From assembly GCA_003194495.1 (NCBI GenBank), contig PQXE01000016.1:1-44318 (forward strand): a stretch of DNA of 44,318 nt. The letters run 5' to 3'. The position numbers were made by a program, and so were the translations under genes. Source of the stretch: Deltaproteobacteria bacterium. Its GTDB lineage: Bacteria; Desulfobacterota; Dissulfuribacteria; Dissulfuribacterales; UBA3076. Below the pieces are notes generated by a model. It did not search any database and was not told where the DNA came from. It was given only the letters and a program-made list of their open reading frames with translations. Of this stretch, positions 25,726-33,353 are shown piece by piece. Numbering within the stretch: position 1 is the stretch's first letter; every line of letters starts with the position of its first letter.

Positions 25726-26538
25726 CGCCTGCCTCTTGACCCCTGCCCCTTTGTTACATGCCCGGGCCCATTCTGAAAGAAATTGCAGAAGTTCCTCTGG
25801 AGGCTTTATCCAAAGGTCCGCTTCCGTAGTCCTTAACTCGGACCTGACCAAGACCCCGATACCCCTGCCCTTTATAGCGCGAAAGGCGTCCTCATCAGTT
25901 CTATCATCTCCAAGATATGCAGCAACCATATCTGATCCTGATTCCTGAAAAATGGTCTCAACCGCTTGGCCCTTGTGACATCCCGCGGCCCTGATCTCAA
26001 GCCCACCGTCAAAGCTATGGAGACCAACACCGTGCCCTTGTTCCAAAGAAGACGTGACGCTATGGACCTGCGTCAAGATCTCCTCTGCCTTCTCCGGCGC
26101 GAGACCCCGCACATGGAATGCAATGCAGCCGGGCTTTAACTCATAACAGGACTCCATGCCTGATGCTTTGGCCCAATCAAGGACCTCTTTCAATGCCTTA
26201 TCTGCTTTAGCCCCAACAGGCAAAATCTTATATGTACCGTCTGCATAAAGCCTTTCCCTGCCGTGTGACCCCCATATCTCAGGAGTGACTTGCAGTCCCA
26301 GCAGGGGCAGGAGGTCTTCCACGCTCCTTCCGCTTATTACAACAACCCTGCAACCACCAGTAACTATTATTTTTTCAAGGATCTTCCTTACCCCAAAATA
26401 CGGCACCGCCTTATCCCGCTCCACTCTGAAGGGGGCAAGCGTGCCGTCATAGTCAAGGAGTAAGGCCCTGTTTCTACTTCTCGTCAACAAATCCCAAAAC
26501 CTTAAAATGTCATAGGCGTTCAAAGGTTCAGGGTTCAC
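25708..26538 (-). CDS. otsB: Trehalose-6-phosphate phosphatase OtsB
   Basis: HAD-superfamily phosphatase that completes trehalose synthesis. 276 residues. Motif I LLLDYDGTLAPF (about 28-39) with the nucleophile aspartate; motif II VVVISGRSVEDL; late motif AYLGDDRTDEDAFRAI with the metal-binding aspartates. Start GTG at 26538; there is no convincing Shine-Dalgarno because the upstream spacer is microrepeat. The last residues and stop lie in repeat F, suggesting the native end was replaced or extended. It is 44 bases upstream of otsA. Confidence 0.94.
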   Translation of the reverse strand: MNPEPLNAYDILRFWDLLTRSRNRALLLDYDGTLAPFRVERDKAVPYFGVRKILEKIIVTGGCRVVVISGRSVEDLLPLLGLQVTPEIWGSHGRERLYADGTYKILPVGAKADKALKEVLDWAKASGMESCYELKPGCIAFHVRGLAPEKAEEILTQVHSVTSSLEQGHGVGLHSFDGGLEIRAAGCHKGQAVETIFQESGSDMVAAYLGDDRTDEDAFRAIKGRGIGVLVRSELRTTEADLWIKPPEELLQFLSEWARACNKGAGVKRQAGIEKA

Positions 26539-26544
26539 CTTATC

Positions 26545-26640
26545 GGATTGTTAATTGATGATTGATGATTGATGATTGCTCTATTCTCATGCCTTCTCCA
26601 TTCAAAATTCGATGTTGGACGTTCGACGTTCGATGTTCAT
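26545..26640. repeat. Repeat F copy 2 joined to a GATGTTCGATGTTC-type repeat
   Basis: 26545-26602 repeats the F block (GATTGATGATTGATGATTGC, then CTATTCTCATGCCTTCTC). 26608-26640 carries CGATGTTGGACGTTCGACG, related to the inverted element at 33-173. It fills the spacer between treT and otsB. Confidence 0.65.
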
Positions 26641-26683
26641 TTCTTTTCCTGCCCCTTGCCCCTTTGAACCCGTAAAAGGACTT

Positions 26684-27925
26684 TCATTGTACCATATCTA
26701 TCCGGTCTTCAAGACCATGAAGCACACCGATCATCAATGCAAGGTATTCCCTCAGGTGCCGTGTCAGAAGAAAATTCTCAAGGACAAGGCGTCTTGCCCT
26801 GGTGCCCATCTCTTCCAGCCTGTCCATGCGGTGCAACAGATAACGAATGCGCAGGGCAGCACCCTCAGGACTTCTTACCCTGAAACCGGTAAAGTGATCT
26901 ACTACCTGGAGACGGATTCCACCTGTGTCTCCTCCGATTACCGGTTTTCCTTTCCACATTGCTTCTGTAACAGTGAGCCCAAAACCCTCCTTTATGGACT
27001 TTTGGAGCACAATATCAGAGGCCCGCTGCAAGGCATTAATCGTCCTGTGGGCATCAGGTGGAAGAAGCAATACATGGACATCCTCGTTGTCTTCCGCAGC
27101 CTTTCTGACCTCATCAAGCACCTTTTCACCTTCAGGGTCATCAGTGGCACCACCACCTGCCAGAACCAGTTGTAAGGGCACCATCTTCCTGGCCTGTTTG
27201 TAAGCCTCTATTACGCCAAGGGGATCTTTAAACCGGTCAAAACGGGAGACCTGCAAAATAAGGGGTAAATCCGGCTTCAGACCAAATTGGTCAAAGACTC
27301 CCATGATCTCTTCTTCTGGAAGATTAATGTTTTTTTCACTCAAGGGATCTATGCTGGGGGCAATCAGGTACTGCGGATGAGGCAGAAGTTGAGCAAACTG
27401 CGCAAGGGAAAAAATACTGGCATCATAGTCCTGGATCCACTTTTTTAAATACTTCCATACCGGACGATATGGACGGCTGCAGTCTATATGGCACCTCCAT
27501 ACCCACTTTCCACGCCTATTGGGGCAAAAGCTGAGAAACGGCGCTGGTTGCGGATCATGTATAATGACAAAGTCAGCCTCTTCAAGGACAGGCCGAAGTT
27601 CCTCGGCATTTTCTGCATTAACGGTCTGATAGGCATCCAGCATAGACTCGGACAGCTCTACGGGAAAGCCCTGGATGGCATTGTGAAACCCCTTGGTGCA
27701 TTGATAAAAATCAGGACTACCCTCCAATACCTCCCACTTCACATCAAGGCCCAGGGCCTCCATCATCGGGACCAGTTTCCTGAGGATCTCAGCCACTCCC
27801 CCGCCTTCCTTGGTGGAATTTACATGAACAACCTTCATGCCTTTGAGGGGAACAGCCAACTGGCAAAGGTGATTTACTACGTCCCGGCCTGCCACTTCTG
27901 CATAGCTGTCAAGGAGTTCGTTCAT
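26684..27925 (-). CDS. treT: Trehalose glycosyltransferring synthase-like GT4 (TreT)
   Basis: 413 residues. GT4 retaining glycosyltransferase with two Rossmann domains. MKVVHVNSTKEGGGVAEIL (about 30-48) matches TreT starts; FVIIHDPQPAPFL, WRCHIDCSRPYRPVWKYL, LQVSRFDRFKDPLGVIEAY and KEGFGLTVTEAMWKGKPVIGG with the EX7E motif follow. TreT makes trehalose reversibly from NDP-glucose and glucose, or in some cases another disaccharide. Its ATG overlaps the DUF5752-like stop as ATGA. The context with otsA and otsB supports a trehalose role, though a general GT4 transferase is possible. Confidence 0.83.
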   Translation of the reverse strand: MNELLDSYAEVAGRDVVNHLCQLAVPLKGMKVVHVNSTKEGGGVAEILRKLVPMMEALGLDVKWEVLEGSPDFYQCTKGFHNAIQGFPVELSESMLDAYQTVNAENAEELRPVLEEADFVIIHDPQPAPFLSFCPNRRGKWVWRCHIDCSRPYRPVWKYLKKWIQDYDASIFSLAQFAQLLPHPQYLIAPSIDPLSEKNINLPEEEIMGVFDQFGLKPDLPLILQVSRFDRFKDPLGVIEAYKQARKMVPLQLVLAGGGATDDPEGEKVLDEVRKAAEDNEDVHVLLLPPDAHRTINALQRASDIVLQKSIKEGFGLTVTEAMWKGKPVIGGDTGGIRLQVVDHFTGFRVRSPEGAALRIRYLLHRMDRLEEMGTRARRLVLENFLLTRHLREYLALMIGVLHGLEDRIDMVQ

Positions 27926-28611
27926 GAATTTCCTCCGACGAAGTATTCCTCCAGCACATTGGTAACCGTAAAACGCAATTCTTTCAGAGAAGAAAAGAAT
28001 GGATCAACAGCCCTGAGCTTAAGCCTGAGATCATTATATGTATCACCCCACCCTGTCAACCAGGCGCTAAAGTCGTCACTCCTGTCTTCTGTCCTCTTCC
28101 GGGCATCTATGAAGTGGTAAAATATGCTGCCGATTGTCATCTCCGGCACCCCGGAAGGCAAATCCGACGGTATCTCCAGATAACGTCCGGTATCCAATAC
28201 CACGATCTGGGAGCGGACAAAATAAAATTGCTCATCGGCCCTTGTCCAGGGCACAAATTCATTCTCGTACAGCCTGTCTTCTATCCGTTCCACCAACTCC
28301 TGCCTGACAGACTCAATATCTTCATAGTCAGTAGGGTCAATAACACTCAGCTTCTCTGCCAGAGCCTTTTCGTTAAGACGATGGTATACCCAGGCTGAGA
28401 AATCGTTACTATACTCAGGTTCGTCGAACTGGGGTTCTAAAAAACGTCCCCAGAAATGATGATATATGCTGCCCTTTGGTACTCTCAGCAGCCCTTCCTT
28501 AAATTCTCTCAAGTTTTGGGCACTGTAACCAGTGGCCATGGATACAAGTGTGCAATCCCTTATATTGAAGGGTTGAGTAAGCGGGCTTTTATCATCAGAT
28601 TGTTCAGCCAT
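27922..28611 (-). CDS. DUF5752-like protein upstream of treT
   Basis: 229 residues, soluble. Begins FNIRDCTLVSMATGYSAQNLREF and has two similar stretches: GSIYHHFWGRFLEPQFDEPEYSNDFSAWVYHRLNEKALAEKL (about 54-95) and GSIFYHFIDARKRTEDRSDDFSAWLTGWGDTYNDLRLKL (about 162-200). It therefore appears to be an internal duplication around FHF...NDFSAW. I recall this family as DUF5752, found next to trehalose-type GT4 genes; its function is unknown. AAAGGAGG precedes the ATG. It is the first gene of the treT-otsB-otsA run. Confidence 0.6.
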   Translation of the reverse strand: MAEQSDDKSPLTQPFNIRDCTLVSMATGYSAQNLREFKEGLLRVPKGSIYHHFWGRFLEPQFDEPEYSNDFSAWVYHRLNEKALAEKLSVIDPTDYEDIESVRQELVERIEDRLYENEFVPWTRADEQFYFVRSQIVVLDTGRYLEIPSDLPSGVPEMTIGSIFYHFIDARKRTEDRSDDFSAWLTGWGDTYNDLRLKLRAVDPFFSSLKELRFTVTNVLEEYFVGGNS

Positions 28612-28710
28612 GCCAGGGGACCTCCTTTAGTCACTCCTTAATATCAGAACAGCAATGTTACTATATCCATTTTTCCTTAAGCGGGCAAATAAAGAGAAAT
28701 GGAAAATCCC

Positions 28711-28772
28711 TTGACTCAAAAAATATCGAACTTATTTTTTAAGCAATATGTTATCGAATTAATAAGAGGAGG
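28711..28772 (+). promoter_or_regulatory. Putative sigma70-type promoter and strong RBS of hsp20
   Basis: TTGACT at 28711-28716 and TATTTT at 28733-28738 are separated by 16 bases. AAGAGGAGG at 28764-28772 is a strong Shine-Dalgarno eight bases before the ATG. No CIRCE operator and no convincing sigma32 element is visible. The spacer is shared with the divergent DUF5752-like gene. Confidence 0.4.
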
Positions 28773-28780
28773 TTCATACC

Positions 28781-29218
28781 ATGTTTGAAATTACACCCTG
28801 GAGACCATTACGTGAACTGAGCAATCTTAGAAGGGAAATGGAGGATCTTTGGGGGAATTTGGCCGGTGAAAGAGAATTTTTGTCCATGAAAGGGGAATGG
28901 ATGCCTGCTTTGGATGTATCAGAGACAAAGGATTCCCTTATTGTAAAAGCCGAAATTCCAGGCATGGAACCTAAAGATGTTGACATATCTCTCTCTGGTG
29001 ACCTGCTGGTAATAAAGGGTGAAAAGAAGCAAAAAACCGAAGAAAAGAAAGAAAGCTTCCATCGCATTGAGACCCGTTACGGAGCTTTTTCCAGGACCAT
29101 CAGAGTTCCTGTATCAGTGAATTCCGATAAAATAGAAGCCTCCTATGATAACGGGGTCTTAAAAATTGTCCTCCCCAAAAAGGAAGAAGTAAAGGCGAAA
29201 CAGATCGAAATCAAGTAA
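28781..29218 (+). CDS. hsp20: Small heat-shock protein Hsp20
   Basis: ATP-independent holdase of the alpha-crystallin family. 145 residues. The alpha-crystallin domain runs from about 43 to 135: PALDVSETKDSLIVKAEIPG, LSGDLLVIKGEKKQ, RIETRYGAFSRTIRVP and SYDNGVLKIVLPKKEE. The C-terminal anchor is QIEIK (I-x-I). The stop TAA is formed by the first bases (GTAA) of a MITE end at 29215. It is monocistronic with a strong terminator 144 bases downstream. Confidence 0.96.
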   Translation: MFEITPWRPLRELSNLRREMEDLWGNLAGEREFLSMKGEWMPALDVSETKDSLIVKAEIPGMEPKDVDISLSGDLLVIKGEKKQKTEEKKESFHRIETRYGAFSRTIRVPVSVNSDKIEASYDNGVLKIVLPKKEEVKAKQIEIK

Positions 29219-29326
29219 GCGTTCACAGGGCACCGCATCTGCTGTATTGCCGGGCACTTGAAGTACAGGGAGTACGTGTCTGCGTATCCGTACGCCTCGC
29301 ATCTGCAGCACCCTGTCAACGCTTAC
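29215..29326. mobile_element. GTAASCGTTCAC-family element, copy M4 (A-type core)
   Basis: Starts GTAAGCGTTCAC and ends CAACGCTTAC, an imperfect hairpin nearly identical to 10547-10656. The first four bases supply the hsp20 stop codon. No 8-bp target duplication is found at this boundary; a GTGAACGGTTAC end lies further down (29613-29624) but its flank does not match either. It may be a shortened or rearranged copy. Confidence 0.7.
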
Positions 29327-29361
29327 AGGGCTGATCCTATCCCGATATTCTAAAAACCTGT

Positions 29362-29396
29362 AAGGCGGCGGCTTTAACTGCCGCCTTTTTTATTTT
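29362..29396 (+). terminator. Rho-independent terminator of hsp20
   Basis: AAGGCGGC (29362-29369) and GCCGCCTT (29380-29387) form a perfect GC-rich 8-bp stem with a 10-base loop, followed by TTTTATTTTT. It is the clearest intrinsic terminator in the window. The stretch 29397-29931 beyond holds no gene; it contains TTGAACCCTTAACC microrepeats and a solo MITE-like end at 29613-29624. Confidence 0.88.
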
Positions 29397-29931
29397 TCTA
29401 AACCATGATTCTGCTCAAAAAGCCCGAAATGCAAGACGCGGAAATTAGCTCAAAGGTCAAAGAGCTATTGCAATCAACCCCTTTCAGCTTTCAGCGCTGC
29501 CATGCCTCATTGGATTGATTGTTGACTGATAATTGACTCCATTCATAACTCACAAATCAACAGTTCAGATTTTCGTTAAATTCTTAACCTTTGAACCCTT
29601 AACCTTTGAACCCGTGAACGGTTACAGATAAACAATAGTCAATTCAGCGAAGGTCACATTGACACGGTAGTTGAATGGTTGCCCCGTTTTTTCTCATTGA
29701 CTTAGATAGAGGTCAACACTGCCATAAAATAATTATATGCCTTCACCATTTTTTAATTCAGCCTATCTTTTGGAGTCAAATCAGCAACATGATTTCAATC
29801 AGGCAATGGCCGACCGAGCTTCAAAAGATGCCTCCTCAAGGATTTTTCAAAAATTCCGGATAAAAAAGTTTTAGTTTTTGAATAAATTTCCGATATAGGT
29901 AAATAGTAAATAAAAAAACAGGGGGAATGAA

Positions 29932-30708
29932 ATGAATAAAATTAAAAAAAGGTCTGAAGGTGTTGGGAAAAAATTTCTTAAAATTATTGCTTGCTTATCC
30001 TTTATTGTGTTCTCGGTATTCCAGTCTTATTCAGTTTTTGCGGCTGAAGGAGTTGCCACCGTAACGATCAGCGTCGATGATCAGGGGAAAACCATCATCT
30101 TGGCTGATGGAGTCAAATTAGATATATCCGCCGAGGATGGCTGGCGCACTTTTACATTGTCTTCCGGTGAAACGATCGCTGCTTTTATTGATCCTCGCAC
30201 CGATGCGCCATCAATGAAGATCTATTCAGGTAAGGTACAGGTTGAGGCCGGGAGCACGACGACCACGGTTCCGGAAGGAGCAGCCATGTCCGTCAATGTA
30301 AATCATGAGACCGGGGCGGCATCCGTGACTGCTATTACCGGTACGGTACAGGTTGAGGCCGGGACTACGACGACCGCGGTTCCGGAAGGATCAACCATGG
30401 CTGCCAGTGTAAATCCTGAGACAGGAGCGACAACGGTGATTGCTGTTACAGGCACGGTTGAGGTGACCTCTGAAGGACAAACAATATCTGTTCAGCAAGG
30501 TGAGGCAACCACAGCTCCTCCGGGGGAAGCTCCTTCGCCGCCGACTCCTTCGCCGCCGGCCCCTGTACCTCCTGCGCCAGCACCTCCTTCGCCGCCGGCT
30601 CCGCCCGAACCACCTGCGTCACCAAAACCACCTAAACACAAGCACAAGCACAAGCCGCCAAAACCACATAGGCCTCCACCCAAGCCACCCCACAGTCCTT
30701 CTTCGTGA
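29932..30708 (+). CDS. Secreted repeat protein with FecR-like units and Pro/Lys/His-rich tail
   Basis: 258 residues. Signal peptide (about 1-37, ending SVFAAEG). The middle has three tandem units of about 40 residues, each with GKVQVEAGSTTTTVPEG or close variants, the TGTVxVxxxxxTxxVxxG pattern of FecR-type beta domains. The last about 65 residues are proline-rich, first PSPPAP repeats, then KPPKHKHKHKPPKPHRPPPK, a basic histidine/lysine tail suited to wall, polysaccharide or metal binding. GGGGGAATGAA precedes the ATG. It lies just ahead of the exopolysaccharide export genes, so it may be an envelope-surface partner. Function unknown. Confidence 0.72.
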   Translation: MNKIKKRSEGVGKKFLKIIACLSFIVFSVFQSYSVFAAEGVATVTISVDDQGKTIILADGVKLDISAEDGWRTFTLSSGETIAAFIDPRTDAPSMKIYSGKVQVEAGSTTTTVPEGAAMSVNVNHETGAASVTAITGTVQVEAGTTTTAVPEGSTMAASVNPETGATTVIAVTGTVEVTSEGQTISVQQGEATTAPPGEAPSPPTPSPPAPVPPAPAPPSPPAPPEPPASPKPPKHKHKHKPPKPHRPPPKPPHSPSS

Positions 30709-30740
30709 TAAATGGTCTCGGTTGCTGATAACTTAATCTA

Positions 30741-30944
30741 ACCTAAGTTGAGCGTTTAGCTGTTAGCGTTTAGCTTTGAAAAATCAGGACATTACGTTAA
30801 TTAGAAATAACACCCAACGGGTTCACCCTGTTAAATCCCCAAAGGGGGCAGCGAAGCTGCATTCAACAGGGTAAAAGTTTGTAATAGTAAAACATCTTGT
30901 AATCATTAAACTAACAGCTAAAGGCTAATTGCTTAATTCAGGTC
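30741..30944. repeat. Repeat C copy 2, with a nested 50-bp hairpin insertion
   Basis: Inverted relative to copy 1 (4731-4906). Shared blocks include ATTACGTTAATTAGAAATAA and AGTTTGTAATAGTAAAAC, with TTAGCTGTTAGC-type ends. Relative to copy 1, bases 30823-30872 are extra. They begin and end ACCCTGTT...AACAGGGT with a GCAGCGAAGCTGC hairpin, and the 4-bp GGGT occurs on both sides (30819-30822, 30869-30872) as a likely target duplication. Confidence 0.75.
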
Positions 30945-30963
30945 TAAAATAGGGGAGGAAGAT

Positions 30964-32190
30964 ATGTCTGCATTTTTTGTACAGGAAATATATTGGAAAA
31001 GGGGTTTTTCGTCTTTGGTGCTTCTTGCCTTTCTTTTGGCCCCATTTCTTGCTTTGGCCACAGAACCGGCAGGTAACATTCACATTGGTCAACTCGATAT
31101 TCATCCTTCACTGAGTGTTAAGGAGGAATATAACGATAATATATACAATGAGGATAAAGGGGAAACAGGGTCTGCCATAACAACTATTTCTCCTGGGATC
31201 GCCTTTCAGCTTCCTTTACAAAAACATTTATTAAATATGAATTGCCGGGCTGAATTTATAGAACCTTCACGCCATCAGAATTATGAAGCGGACAATTATT
31301 TCGCCAATATTATGCTCGATTTGGATTTTAATAGACTTAACGTTCAGATTGGTGACAATTTTGCACGTGATTCCGTTACACCTGATTCAGAAAATGATAT
31401 CAGGAATGACTACTATCAGAACCGCTTCTTCCTTGATGCATCGTACAAGCTTGCCGACCGCTATAAAATAAAAGGTTTTTACAGGAATGAACTCAGGGAC
31501 TTCAACAGATTTCACAAATCCTGGCAGCCTGATCCCGAACTGGATGATTATACGGAAAATGAGGTCGGATTTAACCTTTTTTACCGCTTTTTACCCCTGA
31601 CCTCAGTACTTGTTGAATACGCCTATACCAATATAAATAATGACGACATGGGACTTCCAACAACCGACTCCGACACTCAGCGTTTATGGCTGGGCCTGAC
31701 CTGGGAAGCAACCTCAAAGATCACCGGGACAATCAAGGGCGGTTATACGTACAGAAATTACGACGGCGACACAGATGATTTTGACGGCTTCGGGATGAAA
31801 GGGGATCTGACATATAGATTGACCTCTTACACGAATATTGGTTTAAATGGATTCAGGAAGCCCGTTGATACTTCAGTTACTCAAGAGGAGGCGGTTTACG
31901 GAACATACTATGTCTCTACCGGGGGGACACTCTCCGTAGACCATAAGCTCACCCATAAGATAACAGCCAATGCTCACGTATCATACATTAATGACGACTA
32001 CCAGGAAGAAGGAACGGCCGGGAAGAGAAGGGATGACGATCGCTATGGCCTCGGTGTTGGTATTAATTACCAGATCCAGGATTGGCTCGGATGTAATGTA
32101 AGTTATAATTATGTGGATAATGATTCCAACTTTGATAATGAGGACTACAGGAACAATATCGTAGCAGGCAAGATATCCCTTGCTTTTTAA
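30964..32190 (+). CDS. Outer-membrane beta-barrel protein of polysaccharide export locus
   Basis: 408 residues. Signal peptide with a hydrophobic core SSLVLLAFLLAPFLALA. The mature protein is built of alternating beta-strands with aromatic ends (GTIKGGYTYRNYDGD, SVLVEYAYTNINND, HKITANAHVSYINDD) and ends in AGKISLAF with a terminal phenylalanine, the usual signal for outer-membrane insertion. It resembles the BBP2/DUF560-type barrels found in exopolysaccharide clusters, where they probably form a secretion or anchoring pore. GGGGAGGAAGAT precedes the ATG. Confidence 0.82.
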   Translation: MSAFFVQEIYWKRGFSSLVLLAFLLAPFLALATEPAGNIHIGQLDIHPSLSVKEEYNDNIYNEDKGETGSAITTISPGIAFQLPLQKHLLNMNCRAEFIEPSRHQNYEADNYFANIMLDLDFNRLNVQIGDNFARDSVTPDSENDIRNDYYQNRFFLDASYKLADRYKIKGFYRNELRDFNRFHKSWQPDPELDDYTENEVGFNLFYRFLPLTSVLVEYAYTNINNDDMGLPTTDSDTQRLWLGLTWEATSKITGTIKGGYTYRNYDGDTDDFDGFGMKGDLTYRLTSYTNIGLNGFRKPVDTSVTQEEAVYGTYYVSTGGTLSVDHKLTHKITANAHVSYINDDYQEEGTAGKRRDDDRYGLGVGINYQIQDWLGCNVSYNYVDNDSNFDNEDYRNNIVAGKISLAF

Positions 32191-32238
32191 TTAATCCCTT
32201 AAACCTTCAGCTATCCTGATTGGTCTTAGCTTTGCTAT

Positions 32239-32267
32239 GCGGGCGGGAGTATCTTTTCACCGCCCGC
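32239..32267. terminator. GC-rich hairpin after the beta-barrel gene
   Basis: GCGGGCGG (32239-32246) pairs with CCGCCCGC (32260-32267). No T-run follows, so it may attenuate rather than fully stop transcription toward the wza-like gene. Confidence 0.45.
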
Positions 32268-32331
32268 TTCGCTCAAGGCGCAAGGTTCGCAAAGGTAACC
32301 CAGAACCCTTGAACCTCTGAACCCCTATAAT

Positions 32332-33300
32332 ATGTCTAAATTTAATTGCATAAAACATAGTCCTGTATTTGGCATTTTCGTTTTGGCCTTTTTTTGTTTC
32401 ATTTTTCTCCTCTCCTGTGCGCGTTATCCCACAATACCTGAGATAGAAAATGTTGAAAAAACAGAGGTAAAAAAAACGCCTGAAAGCGAAAATATCGGCG
32501 AGATTTTCCAAGAGAAGGCCCCGGCTCTTATTCTCCATACGGAGACAGACAGAGAAGATTATGAAATCGGTCCACGGGATGTCTTAGAGATAGTAATATG
32601 GGATCATGATGATCTAAAAAGAGAAGTCCACGTCTCCCGAAAAGGAGAATTTTCTTTCCCATTAATAGGCAAGGTCCATGCAGATGGTATTACCGTGGCC
32701 CAACTGGAAAAAAAGGTAGGGGACGAGCTGTCCGGAAAGTATATCATTGATCCTCAGGTATTGATCACAGTAAAAGAATATAAAAGCAAACGGGTCTTTA
32801 TTCTGGGAGAGGTGGAAACCCCCGGCGAATACCCCTTGACCGGAGAGACAACCTTGGTAGAGATCCTCTCCTTGGCGGGCGGTCCCACTGAGGACGCCGG
32901 CAGCGAAGTGATAGTGATCAGGCCAAAAAATCATAGGGAAAATCCGGTATCCCTGGAAGAGGCAAGAGAGGATGAGATTATCGATCTGAACCTGAGAAAG
33001 CTCCTGGAAGGGGATACAAGCCAAAACGTCTTTCTCGATCCGAACGATACCATTTATATTCCCCATGCGGAATACTTCTATGTATTCGGGGAGGTTAAAA
33101 AGCCAGGACAATACAGTATGGAAAAGGGGACCACGGTGCTCAAAGCGATCACTACCGCTGGCGGGGTCAGCGAAAAAGCAGCCATAAACAAGACCAGGAT
33201 AGTCAGAGAACAGGAAGGGGCAAAAATACAGATCCCGGTGAAAATGACAGATCCCCTGGAGCCTGAAGATATCGTTATGGTTCCGGAAAGTTTTTTTTAG
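32332..33300 (+). CDS. Polysaccharide export lipoprotein, Wza-type (Poly_export, SLBB domains)
   Basis: 322 residues. Signal with lipobox LLSC (lipidated Cys29). The export domain begins YEIGPRDVLEIVIWDHDDLKREV and VSRKGEFSFPLIGKVHADGITVAQLEKKV. Two SLBB beta-grasp domains follow: VFILGEVETPGEYPLTGETTLVEILSLAGG (about 160-190) and FYVFGEVKKPGQYSMEKGTTVLKAITTAGGVSE (about 248-280). It forms the outer-membrane/periplasm channel for capsule or exopolysaccharide and works with the Wzc-like protein encoded 53 bases downstream. No amphipathic C-terminal helix like E. coli Wza is obvious. Confidence 0.92.
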   Translation: MSKFNCIKHSPVFGIFVLAFFCFIFLLSCARYPTIPEIENVEKTEVKKTPESENIGEIFQEKAPALILHTETDREDYEIGPRDVLEIVIWDHDDLKREVHVSRKGEFSFPLIGKVHADGITVAQLEKKVGDELSGKYIIDPQVLITVKEYKSKRVFILGEVETPGEYPLTGETTLVEILSLAGGPTEDAGSEVIVIRPKNHRENPVSLEEAREDEIIDLNLRKLLEGDTSQNVFLDPNDTIYIPHAEYFYVFGEVKKPGQYSMEKGTTVLKAITTAGGVSEKAAINKTRIVREQEGAKIQIPVKMTDPLEPEDIVMVPESFF

Positions 33301-33353
33301 GGATGAAGAAAAAAATAATGAATTCAGCTTTAAGTATTTAAGATAGATAAAAG

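Noticed and set aside
28690..28780. CIRCE or sigma32 element before hsp20
   Set aside because: No TTAGCACTC/GAGTGCTAA pair and no CCCCAT-type -10 at the right spacing.
29675..29863. 62-codon ORF between hsp20 and the FecR-like gene
   Set aside because: No Shine-Dalgarno, no recognisable domain, located among microrepeats.
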